Origin: Actinophytocola sp044466355
Lineage (GTDB): Bacteria; Actinomycetota; Actinomycetes; Mycobacteriales; Pseudonocardiaceae
DNA: 64,000 bases
Direction of reading: 5' to 3'
NCBI RefSeq assembly: GCF_044466355.1
Contig: NZ_JBITMQ010000023.1
Location: forward strand, 1-64,000
How positions within the stretch are numbered: the stretch's first letter is position 1; the number at the start of each line of letters is the position of its first letter. Both the position numbers and the translations under genes were made by a program. Below are positions 35,365 through 43,891 of the stretch, in pieces. Below the pieces are notes generated by a model. That model was given only the letters and a program-made list of their open reading frames with translations. It was not told the DNA's origin and ran no database searches.

Positions 35365-36084
35365 GTGCGGGTGGAGATCAGTGTGGAGTCGGTGGCGGGT
35401 GCGCGGGTCGCGGCAGCGGCGGGAGCGGCTCGGGTGGAGCTGTGCGCAGGCCTGTCGGACGGGGGCCTCACCCCGAGCGCGGCGCTGATCGAGGCCGCGT
35501 CGGCGCTGATCGAGGTGCACGTCCTGGTGCGGCCCCGGCCCGGCGACTTCCACTACACGCGCGACGAGCTGGACCTGATCGTCCGGGACATCGCGGTCGC
35601 GCGGGCACACGGCGCGACCGGTGTGGTCGTGGGCGCGTTGACCGAGGACGGCCGCGTGGACGACGCGTGCGCCGCGTTCGTGGCGGCGGCCGAGGGCATG
35701 CAGACCACGTTCCACCGGGCCATCGACGTCAGCGCCGACTCCCGGGAGGCGCTCGAACGCCTGGCGTCACTGGGTTTCACGCGGGTGCTGACGTCCGGCC
35801 GCCGCCGCTCCGCCCTCGACGGCGCACCCTTGGTCAAGGACCTCGTCGCGCGGGCGGGGGACCGGATCGAGGTGATGGCGTGCGGCGGCGTCCGGGCCGC
35901 GAACGCCGCGCGGGTCGTCGCGGAGACCGGGGTGCGGGACCTGCACGCGGCGCCCCGCCGCCCGGTCACCGGCATGCCAGGCGGCGACGTCTCGTACGCG
36001 GGCGTCGGCGTGCCCGCGGGTCACGACCACTTCGAGACCGATCCGGACGAGGTGACCGCGCTCTGCGCCGTTCGCCCCGAGTAG
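35365..36084 (+). CDS. cutC: CutC family protein
   Basis: A 239-aa TIM-barrel protein: VEISVESVAGARVAAAAGAARVELCAGLSDGGLTPS is the CutC hallmark, followed by HVLVRPRPGDFHY and TTFHRAIDVS. Historically assigned to copper homeostasis, but its biochemical role is unresolved. GTG at 35365 or 35371. No copper genes adjoin. Confidence 0.92.
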   Translation: MRVEISVESVAGARVAAAAGAARVELCAGLSDGGLTPSAALIEAASALIEVHVLVRPRPGDFHYTRDELDLIVRDIAVARAHGATGVVVGALTEDGRVDDACAAFVAAAEGMQTTFHRAIDVSADSREALERLASLGFTRVLTSGRRRSALDGAPLVKDLVARAGDRIEVMACGGVRAANAARVVAETGVRDLHAAPRRPVTGMPGGDVSYAGVGVPAGHDHFETDPDEVTALCAVRPE

Positions 36085-36273
36085 GCGGTCAACCGCTCGA
36101 CAGTGGACAGTCACGGAGCGTATCGGCCGTACCTGGGCCGGGTGGTTGACACAATGGTGTGCGGTTTCTTGTGAACGCCGCCCGTGGTGGTTAACGTCCG
36201 AAATCGGGCCGGTCGTCCCCAGGTCGAAACTCCTTCCAGTTTCGCCGGCTACGACGGCCGGCCCCCGCGCTGG

Positions 36274-37026
36274 TCAGGGCAGCGTGCCACCCATCAGGGC
36301 CTCGTCCTCGTGTACGGAGCGCAACGGCGTCACGGTCACGTGGCCCTCCGCCAGCAACGCGGCGTCCGTGCCCGGCTCCAGCTCACCGTCGACCTCGATG
36401 TGGCCGACCTCGATCGCGCCCTCGTCGAGCTGCGTCACCTTCTGCTGCACCCGTCCGTAGGTCGCGAGCCGGGCCCACCGCGCCGGTTTCACGTCCGGCA
36501 CGTCCGGCACGTTCACGTTGAGCACGGCACCCTCCGGCAGCTCGGCCGCGACCGGCAGGAACTGCCTCGCGATCCGCTTCGCCCGGTCCCAGTGCGGTGA
36601 CAGCTCGAGGTCGAGCGGCAGGTCCAGCGACACCGCGACCGCACGCGCGCCGTTGACGGCACCGGTCAGCGCGGCGCCGACCGTGCCGGAGTGGAGCACC
36701 GCGCGCCCGACGTTGCCGCCCCGGTTGATCCCCGACAGGACGAGGTCCGGCCGCTCGCCGAACCCGTCGTGGCACGCGGCGAGCACGATCAGCCCGGGGT
36801 GGGCGGCCACCGCGTACGCCTCGATGGCCGGGAGCCCGGGGAGCGTCCTGCGTTCGACCGCGACCTGGCGCTCGTCGGTGGCCGCCGTCAGGCCCGCGCT
36901 CGTGCCGCTCGACTCGGTGGCGGGTGCGGCCACCACCGTGTCCCAGCCGAGGTCGTGCGCGCACTCCGCGAGTGCCAGCAGGCCGGGGGACTCGATGCCG
37001 TCGTCGTTCGTCACCAGCACACGCAT
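36274..37026 (-). CDS. surE: 5'/3'-nucleotidase SurE
   Basis: A 250-aa protein. Metal site NDDGIES (7-13), VVAAPATESSGTSAG, and LSGINRGGNVGRAVLHSGTVGAAL, the SurE signature. Dephosphorylates nucleoside monophosphates or polyphosphate. Nine bp downstream of the PfkB kinase gene, so a phosphotransfer pair in one operon. The 189 bp to the cutC stop carry nothing I recognise. Confidence 0.94.
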   Translation of the reverse strand: MRVLVTNDDGIESPGLLALAECAHDLGWDTVVAAPATESSGTSAGLTAATDERQVAVERRTLPGLPAIEAYAVAAHPGLIVLAACHDGFGERPDLVLSGINRGGNVGRAVLHSGTVGAALTGAVNGARAVAVSLDLPLDLELSPHWDRAKRIARQFLPVAAELPEGAVLNVNVPDVPDVKPARWARLATYGRVQQKVTQLDEGAIEVGHIEVDGELEPGTDAALLAEGHVTVTPLRSVHEDEALMGGTLP

Positions 37027-37035
37027 GGTTTTCGG

Positions 37036-37977
37036 CTACCCAGCCCGCGTGATTTCTACCCGTTCCGCCAGCGCCCGCACCGCGTCGCCGCTGCCGCTGC
37101 CCAGCCCGTGCCGCGTGATGTTGAGCGCGCCCGCGGCCGCTCCCAGCCGCAGCGCCGCCTCGACGTCCTCACCCTGGGCGAACGCCGCCGCGATACCGGC
37201 GGTCATCGAGTCCCCGCCGCCTCGGGTGTCCACCGGCGCCAGCGACGGCCCCTTCACCAGCAGCGCCTCGTCCCCGCGCACCGCCAGGGTGGGGTCCGCC
37301 GCCCGGGACACGACCACCAGGTCGACCCCGTCGCCGACGATCGCCCGCGCCGCCTTGGTCAGCGCGGGCACGCTGTCGTCGTCGGCGCGGCCGTCGTCCA
37401 GCAGCTCCTCGTGGCTGACCTTCACCACGGTCGGCACGCCGGCGAGCGCGGCCGACAGCCGCTCGCCCGCCAGGTCGACCACCACCCGGCAGCCGTTGCC
37501 GACGAGGTCGGCGGTCAGCCGTTCGTAGGTCGAGACGGGCACGACCTCCTCGGTCGACTCGTCGACCGACCCGCTCAGCACGGCGACGCCCGAGGTCAAC
37601 CCCGCGATGACGGCCAGCTCGTAGAGGTCGTCCAGCTCGTGCCGGGTCAACGGATCCGGCAGCTGCTCGACGACCTGGTCCCGGTCGCCGTCGCGGCGGT
37701 CGTGCACGTAGGCGCCGTTGCGTGCCGCGACGTCCCGCGCGCGGACCTCGATGTCGTGCTCGGCGAGCAGGTGCCGCAACACCTGGCCGGTCTCCCCGCC
37801 CAGCGCGCAGCACAGGGTGACCGGCGCGCCGAGCGCGACGATCATCCGTGCTTGCCAGAACCCCTGCCCGCCCGCGTGCAGGTGCACGTCCGGGTTCCCG
37901 TCGAGATCCTCGACGGTCACGGTCAGCTGCGGCGACGGCGCGAACACACTCACCCGATCAGTCACGAACGGGGGCAT
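37036..37977 (-). CDS. PfkB family carbohydrate kinase
   Basis: A 313-aa protein of the 1-phosphofructokinase/ribokinase family: HLHAGGQGFWQARMIVALG (substrate glycine pair), TLCCALGGETG, and PfkB signature 2 as DTRGGGD (250-256) with Asp256 as catalytic base. The usual Ala in GAGD is Gly, seen in some members. Substrate unknown; the operon with surE suggests sugar or nucleoside phosphorylation. Confidence 0.9.
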   Translation of the reverse strand: MPPFVTDRVSVFAPSPQLTVTVEDLDGNPDVHLHAGGQGFWQARMIVALGAPVTLCCALGGETGQVLRHLLAEHDIEVRARDVAARNGAYVHDRRDGDRDQVVEQLPDPLTRHELDDLYELAVIAGLTSGVAVLSGSVDESTEEVVPVSTYERLTADLVGNGCRVVVDLAGERLSAALAGVPTVVKVSHEELLDDGRADDDSVPALTKAARAIVGDGVDLVVVSRAADPTLAVRGDEALLVKGPSLAPVDTRGGGDSMTAGIAAAFAQGEDVEAALRLGAAAGALNITRHGLGSGSGDAVRALAERVEITRAG

Positions 37978-38041
37978 ACCCGCAGAAGACAGGTTCTAGT
38001 CGGCACTGGCCCCCTAAGTTACTCGCCAGTATTGTGACAGC

Positions 38042-38689
38042 ATGCCAACGCTCAAGCGGGACGACGACGTCTGGGTGCTCGACCTGGGAGACGGGGAGAA
38101 CCGCTTCCACCCGGACTGGCTGACGGCGGTGAACACCGCGCTGGACGAGGTCGAGCAGAACCCGGCGCCGCTGGTCACCACGGCGAGCAGCAAGATCTAC
38201 TCGAACGGCCTGGACCTGGACTGGCTGGGTGGCCACGGCGACCAGTTGCAGAGCTACGTCGGGCAGGTTCACGGGCTCCTGGCCCGAGTGCTGGAGTTCC
38301 CGACCCCGACGGTCGCCGCCATCCCGGGCCACGCGTTCGCGGCGGGCGCGATGCTCGCCCTGGCCCACGACTTCCGCGTGATGCGTGCCGACCGGGGCTT
38401 CTTCTGCCTGCCGGAGGTCGACATCAACATCCCCTTCACGCCGGGGATGGCCGCGTTGATCCAGTGCAAGCTGATCCCGGCCACCGCGCACGAGGCGATG
38501 ACGACCGGCCGCCGCTACGGCGGTACGGACGCGGCGTCCGCGGGCCTGGTGGACAAGGCCGTGCCGGAGGCGGACGTGCTGGCGGAGGCGCTGGACCGCG
38601 CCCGAGGGCTGACGGGGAAGACCCCGCAGACCCTGCGGGCGATCAAGGCGCAGATGTACGTCGGTCCGCTGGGCACCTTGCGGGAGTGA
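38042..38689 (+). CDS. Enoyl-CoA hydratase/isomerase family protein
   Basis: A 215-aa crotonase-fold protein, shorter than typical ECH (~260). SNGLDLDWL replaces the oxyanion SAGxDL segment and AIPGHAFAAGAMLALAHDFRVM is the second CoA-pocket segment; FFCLPEVDINIPFTPGM follows. Glu110-type catalytic acids are not obvious, so it may be an isomerase like ECI/PECI. ATG start; ends 2 bp before the convergent ABC-F stop. Confidence 0.88.
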   Translation: MPTLKRDDDVWVLDLGDGENRFHPDWLTAVNTALDEVEQNPAPLVTTASSKIYSNGLDLDWLGGHGDQLQSYVGQVHGLLARVLEFPTPTVAAIPGHAFAAGAMLALAHDFRVMRADRGFFCLPEVDINIPFTPGMAALIQCKLIPATAHEAMTTGRRYGGTDAASAGLVDKAVPEADVLAEALDRARGLTGKTPQTLRAIKAQMYVGPLGTLRE

Positions 38690-38691
38690 CG

Positions 38692-40305
38692 CTAGACGCC
38701 CTCGGGTGGTCCGGCTTCGTGGAGAGTCCCGTTCGCGAGGCGCAACCACCGTGACACCCCGATGTCGGCGAGGAACCGGTCGTCGTGGCTTACCACCACG
38801 AACGCGCCCCGGTAGGCACCCAGCGCACCGGTCAACCGCTCCACGCTCACCAGGTCGAGGTTGTTCGTCGGCTCGTCCAGCAACAGCAGCCGCGGCGCCG
38901 GCTCGGCTCGCAACACGCACAACAACGTGGCCCGCAACCGTTCCCCGCCCGACAACGCGCCGACGGGCAGCCGCGCCCGCTCCTCCCGGAAGAGGAACCG
39001 CGCGAGCAGGTGCATGGTCTCCGTCTCGGAGAGCGACGGCGCGAACGAGCGCAGGTTCGCCAGCGTGCTGGCCGAGAGGTCGAGCAGGTCCAACCGCTGG
39101 GAGAGGTACGCCACGCGCCCGTCGCCCCGGTGCATGAGCCCGCCGTCCGGTTCGAGGTCACCACTCATCACCCGCAGCAGCGTCGATTTCCCGACGCCGT
39201 TACCGCCGGTCAGTGCCACCCGCTCCGGCCCGCGGACCGCGAGCGTCAACCCGTCGCCCGCGAACAGGTCGCGCACCCGGATCCGCTCGCCGTGGAACAC
39301 GGTCCGCCCCGCGGGCACCTCGGTGTCGGGCAGCGACAACGCGATCGTGTCGTCCTCCCGCAACGCCAGGTCCGCCTCGTCGCGCCGTGCCCGCGCCTCC
39401 TCGACCCGCCGCGAGTGCACGTCGTCGGCCCGCCCCGCGGACTCCTGCGCCTTCCGCTTCAGCCCCCCGCGGATGATCCGCGGGATGTCGGTGTTGGTCC
39501 GCGCCCCGGTCGCGGCGCGCCGCGCGGCGCGTTCCCGCGCCTCCTGCATCTCCCGCTTCTCCCGCTTGAGATCGGCCTCGGCCGACCGCAGGTTCTTCTC
39601 CGCCACCTCGCGTGCGGCGCGCTTCGCGGCCTCGAACGCCGAGAAGTTGCCGCCGAACTGGCGCAGCTGCCCGGGTTCGAGCTCGGCGATCCGGTCCAGC
39701 CGGTCGAGCAGGGCGCGGTCGTGGCTCACCACCAGCAGGCTGCCCTTCCAGTCGCCGAGCACGTCGTACAGCCGGTGCCGGGCCGACCGGTCGAGGTTGT
39801 TGGTCGGCTCGTCGAGCAGCAACACGTCCGGCCCGCGCAACAGCTGCGCCGCCAGTCCGAGCGAGATCACCTGGCCACCGCTGAGCGTGCCGAGCCTCCG
39901 GTCGAGCGTGACGTCACCGAGCCCGAGCCGGTCGAGCTGCACCCGCGCGCGTTCCTCGACGTCCCAGTCGTTCCCGACGGTCGCGAAGTTCTCCTCGCTC
40001 GCGTCCCCGGCCTCGATCGCCGCGATCGCGCGCACCACGGGCGCGACCTCCAGCGCCTCGGCCACGGTCGGTTCACCGGTGAGCGGCAACGTCTGCGGCA
40101 GGTAGCCGAGCACACCGTCGACGGTCACCGAACCGCGGTCGGGCTCGTACACCCCGGCGATCAGCTTGAGCAGCGTGCTCTTGCCCGCACCGTTGGGTGC
40201 GACGAGCCCGGTGCGGCCCGCACCGACGGCGAAGGAGAGGTCGGTGAACACAGGGGTCCCGTCCGGCCAGGAAAAGGACAGGTTGGCGGCAACGATCTTG
40301 GACAT
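38692..40305 (-). CDS. ABC-F ATPase (ribosome-protection/translation-factor type)
   Basis: A 537-aa soluble protein with two ABC domains and no membrane part. Domain 1: APNGAGKST, LSGGQ, LLLDEPTNNLD, VVSHDRALLDRL; charged linker ~240-320 (REVAEKNLRSAEADLKREKREMQ...) corresponding to the P-site tRNA-interaction motif; domain 2: GGNGVGKST, LSGGERLRATL, LLLDEPTNNLD. ABC-F proteins relieve ribosome-bound antibiotics or stalled ribosomes. The 5' region carries an attenuator-like leader with an upstream peptide. ATG has only a weak GAGAG upstream, fitting control by leader structure. Confidence 0.93.
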   Translation of the reverse strand: MSKIVAANLSFSWPDGTPVFTDLSFAVGAGRTGLVAPNGAGKSTLLKLIAGVYEPDRGSVTVDGVLGYLPQTLPLTGEPTVAEALEVAPVVRAIAAIEAGDASEENFATVGNDWDVEERARVQLDRLGLGDVTLDRRLGTLSGGQVISLGLAAQLLRGPDVLLLDEPTNNLDRSARHRLYDVLGDWKGSLLVVSHDRALLDRLDRIAELEPGQLRQFGGNFSAFEAAKRAAREVAEKNLRSAEADLKREKREMQEARERAARRAATGARTNTDIPRIIRGGLKRKAQESAGRADDVHSRRVEEARARRDEADLALREDDTIALSLPDTEVPAGRTVFHGERIRVRDLFAGDGLTLAVRGPERVALTGGNGVGKSTLLRVMSGDLEPDGGLMHRGDGRVAYLSQRLDLLDLSASTLANLRSFAPSLSETETMHLLARFLFREERARLPVGALSGGERLRATLLCVLRAEPAPRLLLLDEPTNNLDLVSVERLTGALGAYRGAFVVVSHDDRFLADIGVSRWLRLANGTLHEAGPPEGV

Positions 40306-40344
40306 GGGGAAGCTCTCATGGCGCAGCGGGCGTGGGTGAACCGC

Positions 40345-40453
40345 CCGAGGACGACAGGGCAGAAGACGGCATGACCGAAAGCGGCGTCACCACGAGACGG
40401 GTACCGCCGGTCAGGCTCCGGAGCTACCCGGAGATGTCGTCCTCGGCCACCAT
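40345..40453 (-). promoter_or_regulatory. Ribosome-mediated attenuator leader of the ABC-F gene
   Basis: Two 12-nt blocks, TGTCGTCCTCGG at 40435-40446 and CCGAGGACGACA at 40345-40356, are perfectly complementary. The first lies inside the nine-codon upstream ORF, the second ~40 nt before the ABC-F ATG. Ribosome stalling on the uORF would mask the first arm and change the leader fold; this is the logic of antibiotic-induced ABC-F and Erm leaders. The pairing is seen directly; the regulation is inferred. Confidence 0.6.
40424..40453 (-). CDS. Upstream leader peptide ORF (MVAEDDISG)
   Basis: Nine-codon ORF with GAGGAG 8-9 nt before its ATG, a better ribosome-binding site than that of the ABC-F gene. 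An in-frame ATG at 40483 could extend it to 19 residues. It overlaps the first arm of the long-range stem, so it is the likely sensor of translation inhibition. Confidence 0.5.
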   Translation of the reverse strand: MVAEDDISG

Positions 40454-40517
40454 GGAAGAAAGCTCCTCACGATCAACTGCCATCGACGATAGCAGGAGCC
40501 CTCGCCTTGACATCGGC

Positions 40518-40533
40518 TCGAACATTTGTTCGA
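40518..40533. promoter_or_regulatory. LexA/SOS box TCGAACATTTGTTCGA
   Basis: Perfect TCGAAC-N4-GTTCGA, the actinobacterial LexA operator. On the plus strand TTGACA (40507) and a TCGACT at 40530 flank it with 17-nt spacing, so it would sit in the spacer of a promoter for the Fic-like gene; on the other side the ABC-F leader starts ~35-65 bp away. Either or both genes may belong to the SOS regulon. Confidence 0.75.
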
Positions 40534-40696
40534 CTACTGGACGGGAGTCTGGAGGCGCGGTCCGGAGGGAGCGGGCCGCCGGTGGTGGATCGCCCTGGCT
40601 TCGCCCTCGGACCGGTGCGGGTTCCTGGATGGTGATCTTGCGTGTGGACTTTGAAAGGTTTGCCGATTTTCGGTCCGGTCGGCCAGTCTTTCCGCC

Positions 40697-41914
40697 ATGC
40701 CTGACGCAATGCCTGCCGAGACGGGCCGGTGGTTCCTCGCTGACGGCATCGGTGACATTCCCGCGCGGTTGCGCCTGGAAGGGGCGTTCCTGCCCCGCCC
40801 GTTACCGTCGATGGTGCGGTTGCTGCCGCAGACCTACCGGATTCTCGCGGAGGCCGAACAGGTTTTGGGCAGGCTCGACGAGGCTGCCGCGCGGTTGCCC
40901 AACCGGGCGGGGCTCGTCCGTTTGGCCCAACTGCGCGAGGTGCACGGCTCCGGTGAACTCGGTGGCGTGTTCGGCGCGTTGCGGGAACTGCTTCTCGCGG
41001 ATTTGCCGGGAGCCGCCGGGAAACCCGAGGTCGACCTGGGACTGCGAAGATATCTGCGCGCCAACGATGAGGCCGTGTCCTGGGTCCGGGCGGGTGGCGC
41101 GATCAACCTCGCGCTGCTCAGCCAGCTGGGCTCGATCCTCGACGGCACGGCCGGCTCGCTGGGCCACATCGAGGGCGACGACGTGATCGAGGTGAACTGG
41201 CGCACCACGCCAGGTTGGCTTGGTGGTCCCGATCCGCGCGACGCGTACCTGATCGCCGTCCCGCCCGGCGCGGAGTTGCAGACCAGCGGCATGCAGTGGT
41301 CGGCGTGGGTGGACTCCGGGTGCGAGGCGCCGCTGCTGGCGCGGGTCGCGCTGGGTCACTACCAGCTGTCGGTGCTCTCCCCGGTTCCGCACGCGGACCA
41401 CCTTTCGCGGCTTTACGTCACGCTCGCGCTGATCCGCGAAGGCGCGCTCGCCGACCCGCTGCTGCCCGTCTCGGAATGGCTGAGCAGGCACCGTGACGAA
41501 TACCGCGACCGGATTCTCGCCATGGTGCACAAGGGCGATCTCGACGGTTTCCTCGTATTCTTCGCCACCGGCATCGCGGACCTGTGCCGCAACCAGCTGC
41601 GATTCATCGAGCGGGCGGAACGAATCAGCGAGGAACACCTCGGCAGGATCGGCAGGCGCATGGACGGAATCGTGCGCGTGACCCGCGATCTCGCCGCCAC
41701 CCCGCTCACCACCAACCTGCAGATAGCGCAGCGCTGCGGAATCACCGTGCAGCAGGCCGCGATCCTGACGAAACAACTCCAGCGGCTCGATGTCGTGCGC
41801 AGCGTGAACGGCCGCAACCACCCGCGGGTATTCACCGTTCCGGACGTGCTGGACCTTTTCGAACTGAGCTACCCGACCCCGCCGGACGGCGACGAGGACG
41901 TGTTCGGCAGGTAG
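40697..41914 (+). CDS. Fic-like protein with degenerate active site and C-terminal wHTH
   Basis: A 405-aa protein with the layout of class II Fic proteins: helical N-terminus, NWRTTPGWLGGPDPRDAYLIAVPP (beta-hairpin region), HYQLSVLSP, then helices RLYVTLALIREGALADPLLPVSEWLSRHRDEY. The Fic motif HPFxDGNGR is replaced by SPVPHADHLSR (228-238), losing the catalytic His, Asn and Gly, and the inhibitory SSxIEG is replaced by HGSGELGG. The C-terminus (~345-385, IAQRCGITVQQAAILTKQLQRL) is a winged HTH. AMP transfer is thus unlikely; perhaps a regulator. Follows a LexA box. Confidence 0.7.
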   Translation: MPDAMPAETGRWFLADGIGDIPARLRLEGAFLPRPLPSMVRLLPQTYRILAEAEQVLGRLDEAAARLPNRAGLVRLAQLREVHGSGELGGVFGALRELLLADLPGAAGKPEVDLGLRRYLRANDEAVSWVRAGGAINLALLSQLGSILDGTAGSLGHIEGDDVIEVNWRTTPGWLGGPDPRDAYLIAVPPGAELQTSGMQWSAWVDSGCEAPLLARVALGHYQLSVLSPVPHADHLSRLYVTLALIREGALADPLLPVSEWLSRHRDEYRDRILAMVHKGDLDGFLVFFATGIADLCRNQLRFIERAERISEEHLGRIGRRMDGIVRVTRDLAATPLTTNLQIAQRCGITVQQAAILTKQLQRLDVVRSVNGRNHPRVFTVPDVLDLFELSYPTPPDGDEDVFGR

Positions 41915-42753
41915 TCCGGTTCGTGCGCCGGTCCGTTCGCGAGCAACGCCCGGACGCGGTCCGCTCCGGCCTCGTCCACGTCGACCAGCATGGCCAGCGC
42001 CCGGCTCCACCGGTGCCGCGCCGGTCCGTGCAGACCCTGCTCCCACCGGGTACGTCCGCACCACACGAGAACACGGGCGTGCTCGACCGGTGGCCCGCTC
42101 GCCTCGGTCATGACCTCGTCGGCCTGGTCGAAGTAGTCCATGGCCGAACGCACCCGGCCCGCGGCGTGCATGGTGGCGCCGACCTCGGCCAGTGCGGCCG
42201 CCGTCCCCACCGGGTCACCGGCGTCGCGGCGCACGTCCACCAGCCCCAGGTACGCGTCGAGCGCCTTGCTCAGCCTGCCCCAGTCGCGGTACAGCGCGCC
42301 GAGGCTGCTCAGCACGTGGTCCTTGCCGGGCAGCCCTTCGCGGCGGGCGATCGCCAGCGCGCGCACCAACCGCTCCTCGGCCCGCAGGTGGTCACCGTGT
42401 GCGGCGAACGTCATGGCGCCGCGGCGCAGCAGGTCGGCCAAAGCCGCCGGGTCCCGGTCGGCGACGGCGAGCGACTCACCGGCCTGGGCCAGTTCCGTCC
42501 ACCACGCCGGGTCCGGAACCAGGCCCGCGGCGGGCCAGACGGCAGCGGCCAGCCGCGTCCCCAGTCCACGCGCGCCCTCGTGGTCGCACGCGAGGACCGC
42601 GGCCACCACGGCGGCCCGGTGCTCGGCGAGCCAGGCCGTGACCCGGTCGGCGTCCTGCCGTTCGAGGTCCACCGCCTGGATCAGCTCGAGGACGCGTGCG
42701 TGCTCGGCCATGTCACCCACCTGCGTCACCGTACGACTGTCGGCGTCAATCAT
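41869..42753 (-). CDS. Tetratricopeptide-repeat protein
   Basis: A 294-aa all-helical protein. TPR-like units are visible at ~115-150 (HLRAEERLVRALAIARREGL), ~150-185 (SLGALYRDWGRLSKALDAYLGL) and ~190-260. No enzymatic domain. ATG at 42753 lies 3 bp after the MarR stop, so it is co-transcribed with marR-type gene. Possibly a regulatory scaffold like AfsR-type TPRs. Overlaps the Fic-like gene by 46 nt. Confidence 0.7.
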   Translation of the reverse strand: MIDADSRTVTQVGDMAEHARVLELIQAVDLERQDADRVTAWLAEHRAAVVAAVLACDHEGARGLGTRLAAAVWPAAGLVPDPAWWTELAQAGESLAVADRDPAALADLLRRGAMTFAAHGDHLRAEERLVRALAIARREGLPGKDHVLSSLGALYRDWGRLSKALDAYLGLVDVRRDAGDPVGTAAALAEVGATMHAAGRVRSAMDYFDQADEVMTEASGPPVEHARVLVWCGRTRWEQGLHGPARHRWSRALAMLVDVDEAGADRVRALLANGPAHEPDYLPNTSSSPSGGVG

Positions 42754-42756
42754 GGC

Positions 42757-43248
42757 CTACCGGACGGGCGATTCACCGGAACGACGCCGCTGGGCGGATC
42801 GTGTCAGCTCCCGGGTCTGCTCCCGGAGGATGTCGATCGTGCGGGTGACGTAGTCCGCGATCAGCGTCTGCTCCTGCGGTGTGTAGCGCGTCATCATGAC
42901 GTTCATCGCGGTGGACAGTCCGGAGAAGACCTGCCCGAACACCGTCCGGCCGGTGTCGGCCACGCTGATCACCACACGTCTGCGGTCGGCGGGATCCTGT
43001 GTTCTCGTCACCAGGCCCGCGTGTGCCAGGCGGTCGACCATGCCGGTCACGGCTCCCGGGGTGAGACCGATCATCGTCGCCAGCGCACCGGCCGTCAGCG
43101 GGCCGTGGGCGCCGATCATCCCGAGGGCGCGCTGGTCGACGGCGCTGACTCCCAGGTATGCCCCGACCGCTTCGTGAAACGCGACGACGGCCGTGCTGAG
43201 CTCGCGTCCCAGTGCCGCCCCGGGGTCGCCTTCTTCTCGTCCCGCCAC
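42757..43248 (-). CDS. MarR family regulator
   Basis: A 163-aa protein: HTH core ALGMIGAHGPLTAGALATMIGLTPGAVTGMVDRLAHAGLVTRTQDPADRRRVVISV, the wing having the DxRR signature. GTG start; operon with the TPR gene and divergent from a membrane protein gene across 43 bp, its likely target. Confidence 0.92.
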   Translation of the reverse strand: MAGREEGDPGAALGRELSTAVVAFHEAVGAYLGVSAVDQRALGMIGAHGPLTAGALATMIGLTPGAVTGMVDRLAHAGLVTRTQDPADRRRVVISVADTGRTVFGQVFSGLSTAMNVMMTRYTPQEQTLIADYVTRTIDILREQTRELTRSAQRRRSGESPVR

Positions 43249-43291
43249 ACAGTCACTTTAGCACTCTGAATATTTTGGTACGCTGAAATAA
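43249..43291. promoter_or_regulatory. AT-rich divergent promoter/operator of the MarR locus
   Basis: Forty-three bp separate the two start codons, unusually AT-rich (TTTAGCACTCTGAATATTTT ... GCTGAAATAA) with imperfect dyad arms TTTAGC/GCTGAAA. One MarR dimer could cover both promoters. Confidence 0.45.
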
Positions 43292-43828
43292 ATGGACTGG
43301 ACGGAGGCCTCGATGAGCACGGCACTGCGTGGTGAGATCCGGTTGGCGCTGGAGGTGCCCGCCTGGGCATGGCGGTTCTACCTGCGCCATCTGCCCCTGG
43401 TGGTCGGACTGTCGCTGGTGGCCTCGCTGCAACGGCTCGTCGTGGTCGAGTGGGGGGACCACGTGCCGGGCGCGCTCGCGGTGGCCTCGGAGGTTCTGGT
43501 GATGGGTGTCCGGCTGCTGCTGCTCGTGCTGGTCTGGCGGCTGGCCATGCGCGACACCCGGTGGCGCTTCGACAACCTGTCCGCGTTCGCGCGGTCGCAC
43601 TGGCGGAGCCTCGTGATCCAGGGCGTGCTGCTGTCCGTGGCGTTCATGGTCTTCGACGTGGTCGCCGAGAACGTCGTCGCCGGGTTCCTGCCCGCCGACT
43701 CGCGGTCGACCTACCTGGCGGTGCTGCTGTTCGTGAAGAACCCGACCGTCATCGCGTTCACCTTCATCTGGTGGGTGGGACTCGCCCGCCAGATGCTGCG
43801 CGAGGTACCTGCGCCCGCCACCACATGA
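43292..43828 (+). CDS. Integral membrane protein
   Basis: A 178-aa protein with about four membrane helices (residues ~28-48, 60-82, 105-125, 140-160), starting at ATG 43292 or an internal ATG 7 codons later. No family recognised. Divergent from and probably controlled by the MarR regulator; could be a small drug- or stress-related membrane protein, but this is conjecture. Confidence 0.7.
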   Translation: MDWTEASMSTALRGEIRLALEVPAWAWRFYLRHLPLVVGLSLVASLQRLVVVEWGDHVPGALAVASEVLVMGVRLLLLVLVWRLAMRDTRWRFDNLSAFARSHWRSLVIQGVLLSVAFMVFDVVAENVVAGFLPADSRSTYLAVLLFVKNPTVIAFTFIWWVGLARQMLREVPAPATT

Positions 43829-43891
43829 CCGCCCATCTCACCGAGTTCCGCCGAATCTGTTGCGCGACGGTCCGATCCCCGATGTACGTGC

